A stretch of DNA of 64,000 bases from assembly GCF_032854445.1 (NCBI RefSeq), contig NC_088304.1, positions 33,846,810 through 33,910,809 of the forward strand, written 5' to 3'. Below, piece by piece: positions 61,708 to 64,000 of this stretch. The notes beneath the pieces are model-generated. The model was not told where the DNA came from. It saw only the letters and a program-made list of their open reading frames with translations, and searched no databases. A program made the position numbers and the translations under genes. Source of the stretch: Liolophura sinensis (taxonomy: Eukaryota; Mollusca; Polyplacophora; Chitonida; Chitonidae). Positions within the stretch are counted from its first letter, which is position 1; every line of letters starts with the position of its first letter.

Positions 61708-61715
61708 TTTATATA
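61708..61715 (-). promoter_or_regulatory. Gene D TATA box
   Basis: TATATAAA on the minus strand (context AACCTATATAAACCAACG). The inferred start is near 61680. Confidence 0.5.
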
Positions 61716-62454
61716 GGTTCCCGTAAAGAACAATTAGCAGTAAAAAATAATATCGTTATTTATAGAATGATGAATTCGACGCAGAAAACACAGCGAAAAA
61801 TAAACCTGCCGCCATTGTCCGCCAGGCGGCAATTGAAATCTCGTGACACTACCGTATTAGTAAATTTGGGTTAGCGGAACTTAATTCAGTACAAAATAAT
61901 ATGCACTTAATTTTTTTTCTTTTCATTCACATCAATGGTATCATTGAGAAAAAAGAGAAAAGTAAGGTGGGAAATAGTACAAAAATAGACGTGATTAGTT
62001 CTCAGATCGTGATGGCTCGCGTAGTCGGCTATACGATAGTAGAGTACATGAATCGACGGTCTTGTCCATCATCGAGGTGTATATCAGCGCGAATGACGTC
62101 CGAGTTGAGCGATTCATCAACGAATGGTAGATCACCAATAGGAGATCAAACAAAGTAAAGACAATAAACCAACTGTCTCCGATTATAATGACATGCTGAA
62201 GTCAACAAGTACAAATATAAGGAAGATGTGACAGGCATGATTTTAGTACCTCCAAATCAAACCAGTTGTGAGGTATATACATGTCAGGTTTCTATTGTTT
62301 CAGTTACTTGACAGTTGTTGAAAGCTCTACTCAAGGCTTTTTCACTTATACCAGAACGAAGGCGGTCAGGTCCAGATGTAGAGAAAACTGGTGTACCCGA
62401 AGAAAACGATCGATCTTTACTGTGATGTTGACAAATATCCTTATTTTACGCTGC

Positions 62455-62625
62455 AGTCGACTAGATAGCGTGCTTGCACAGCGCAATGACCCAGGAGCCT
62501 TTCACAAATGCAGTCGCTGTGAGGTCACGTTCAGCTAATCTTCCCCCACACCGGATCCTGTCAGTTTCCTCCCACCTTAATACTAACAGACGTCGTATAA
62601 GTGAAATATTCATGGATGTCCTCTA
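62455..62625 (+). mobile_element. SINE family 1, diverged
   Basis: GCACAGCGCAATGACCCAGG head part, GCTGTGAGGTCACGTTCAGC, CCTCCCACCTTAATACTAAC, GTCGTATAAGTGAAATATTC. Confidence 0.68.
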
Positions 62626-63035
62626 ATTATGTCATCCTTGCACCCAGATTCAACTGGAACAGCTGTCAATATTTTCGCTTAATTCAATGGCCGTGTAGGT
62701 CATCGCTAATCTTGCAGCTGTTGACTGTTATAACAACAGTACGAGCAATAATGGATTTATAACGCTTAATTTAGATGTGTGTTTGGAGTCCAAGAGGAAA
62801 CAGCAGGACGCCCTTCAGGTGCGAAGCGAGCAGATCGATATCAGCAAGGCTTTGTGGTTGTTGGGGGAAACCGTTTTTTTTTGGTTCTTGACTGTGGGCT
62901 GAATTTTTCAAAATGCACATCGGTAAATTTTTCTTGTGGAAATATTCAAGCTCCTGGCATTCCTGTCGGTAATCTAAAGTTATGGACGCGATTCTGATCT
63001 AGTTCAATCAATGATACAAGTGTATCGTAATATAC

Positions 63036-63300
63036 TTATTTATTTATTTGATTGGTGTTTTAACGCCGTACTCAATAATATTTCACTTATACCACGGCGG
63101 CCAGTATTATTGTAGGTGGAAATCGGGCATAGCCCGGGGGAAACCCACGACCATCCGCAGGTTGCTGCAGACCTTCCCACGTACGGCTGGAGAGGAAGCC
63201 AGCATGAGATGGACTTGAACTCACTGCGTCCGCATTGGTGTGAGACTCCTGGGCCATTACGCTGTGCTAGCGCGCTAACCAACTGAGCCACGGAGGCCCC
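63036..63300 (-). mobile_element. Full-length SINE family 1
   Basis: The best-preserved copy with that at 57.8 kb. Box B is at 63222-63211, the head ends GGGGCCTCCGTGGCTCAGTT at 63300, and the tail is TTTATTTATTTG. Confidence 0.88.
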
Positions 63301-63509
63301 ACTATAAATACATATTATGTTTTCACACTTTTAGCTCATGAAACACATAATGTTAAGATCAAGTTTTTAAGGTCAAATCTTTGGTTGTGCTCTCGGATCC
63401 ATGCACGATCTCCAACTAGAACTGGAAACTATATTCGTCTAAGAATAAAATGGAGGAATATGTGAGAGGATTCTAGTAGTCATTAGGACCTAAAATCCAT
63501 GCGGCGCGA

Positions 63510-63598
63510 ATTTATATTTATTTGATCGGTGAATTACGCCGTACCGGTACTCGAGAATATTTCACTTATATGTTGGCGGCCAGCTTCATGATGTGATG
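63510..63598 (-). mobile_element. SINE family 1, 3' end
   Basis: Only the tail and AAATATTCTCGAG part to the GGCCGCC motif remain. Confidence 0.7.
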
Positions 63599-63648
63599 CC
63601 ACAGGGCAAATACAAGTTATACAAGTGACTTTTTCAACTCGCTAAGAG

Positions 63649-63770
<122 letters not shown>

Positions 63771-64000
63771 TATATATAATAATTTAATAACTATAAATCT
63801 TAAATGTCGCTACTTCTCACCCGTACAACTGTCTGCATACAGTATTAATAGAATTTCACGGGAAAAGTGTCGTGCATGAGTTAATTTTTTTTAACCACTA
63901 ATTTTTTTAATGACAGTTTATAAGGCGAATACATCCATACATATACCGTATTTAATATGTTAATAAGTAATGAGATATTTATCTGACAAGTGTCGAAAGG

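Overview
The window is eukaryotic nuclear DNA, AT-rich and intron-rich, with very dense dispersed repeats. The commonest repeat is a tRNA-derived SINE with a tRNA-like head (boxes A and B), a conserved middle near 'CTGCGGATGGTCGTGGGTTT' and a tail running into 'AACACCAATCAAATAAATA'. A second SINE ends in (CACT)n. From memory of such elements I infer a mollusc (bivalve or gastropod). The species cannot be told from the sequence.

The main content is a cluster of four protein-coding genes, all on the minus strand and all built alike: A (17.1-19.9 kb), B (27.2-30.0 kb), C (42.8-48.6 kb) and D (54.3-61.7 kb). Each has a TATA-type promoter and a short non-coding first exon. Each then has a small exon that starts just upstream of the ATG and encodes a signal peptide plus a few residues ending in a basic cleavage site (SKR, VKR, RVKR, RIAR). 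A phase-1 intron follows, with the donor at C|GTRAGT. The last exon is long and of low complexity. In B, C and D it starts with AG, so the split codon is CAG and Gln follows the basic site directly. All four last exons carry an acidic 'EPxE' box near the start. The predicted products are secreted, rich in Ala/Pro/Gly/Gln/Thr, and 89 (A), 214 (B), 134 (C) and 1037 (D) residues long. I recognise no named family. They resemble secreted extracellular-matrix proteins such as shell-matrix, mucus or adhesive proteins, but that is inference. The gene pieces fell out of splice signals and reading phase, because the signal exons are too short to stand out as ORFs.

By region: 0-17 kb holds only repeats (SINE copies, minisatellites, a Tc1-like transposase relic, a 363-bp duplication). 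17-20 kb is gene A. 20-27 kb holds a 26-bp minisatellite, a 1.7-kb foldback element, a SINE pair and a composite repeat. 27-30 kb is gene B. 30-43 kb is repeats, including a 15-bp and an 80-bp tandem array. 43-48.6 kb is gene C, with two minisatellites in its long intron. 49-54 kb is two SINE families plus non-descript DNA. 54-61.7 kb is gene D. 62-64 kb is SINE copies and a CT/AT microsatellite.

I found no rRNA, functional tRNA, CRISPR or bacterial-type features. Most other open frames are chance, or shadows of repeats.
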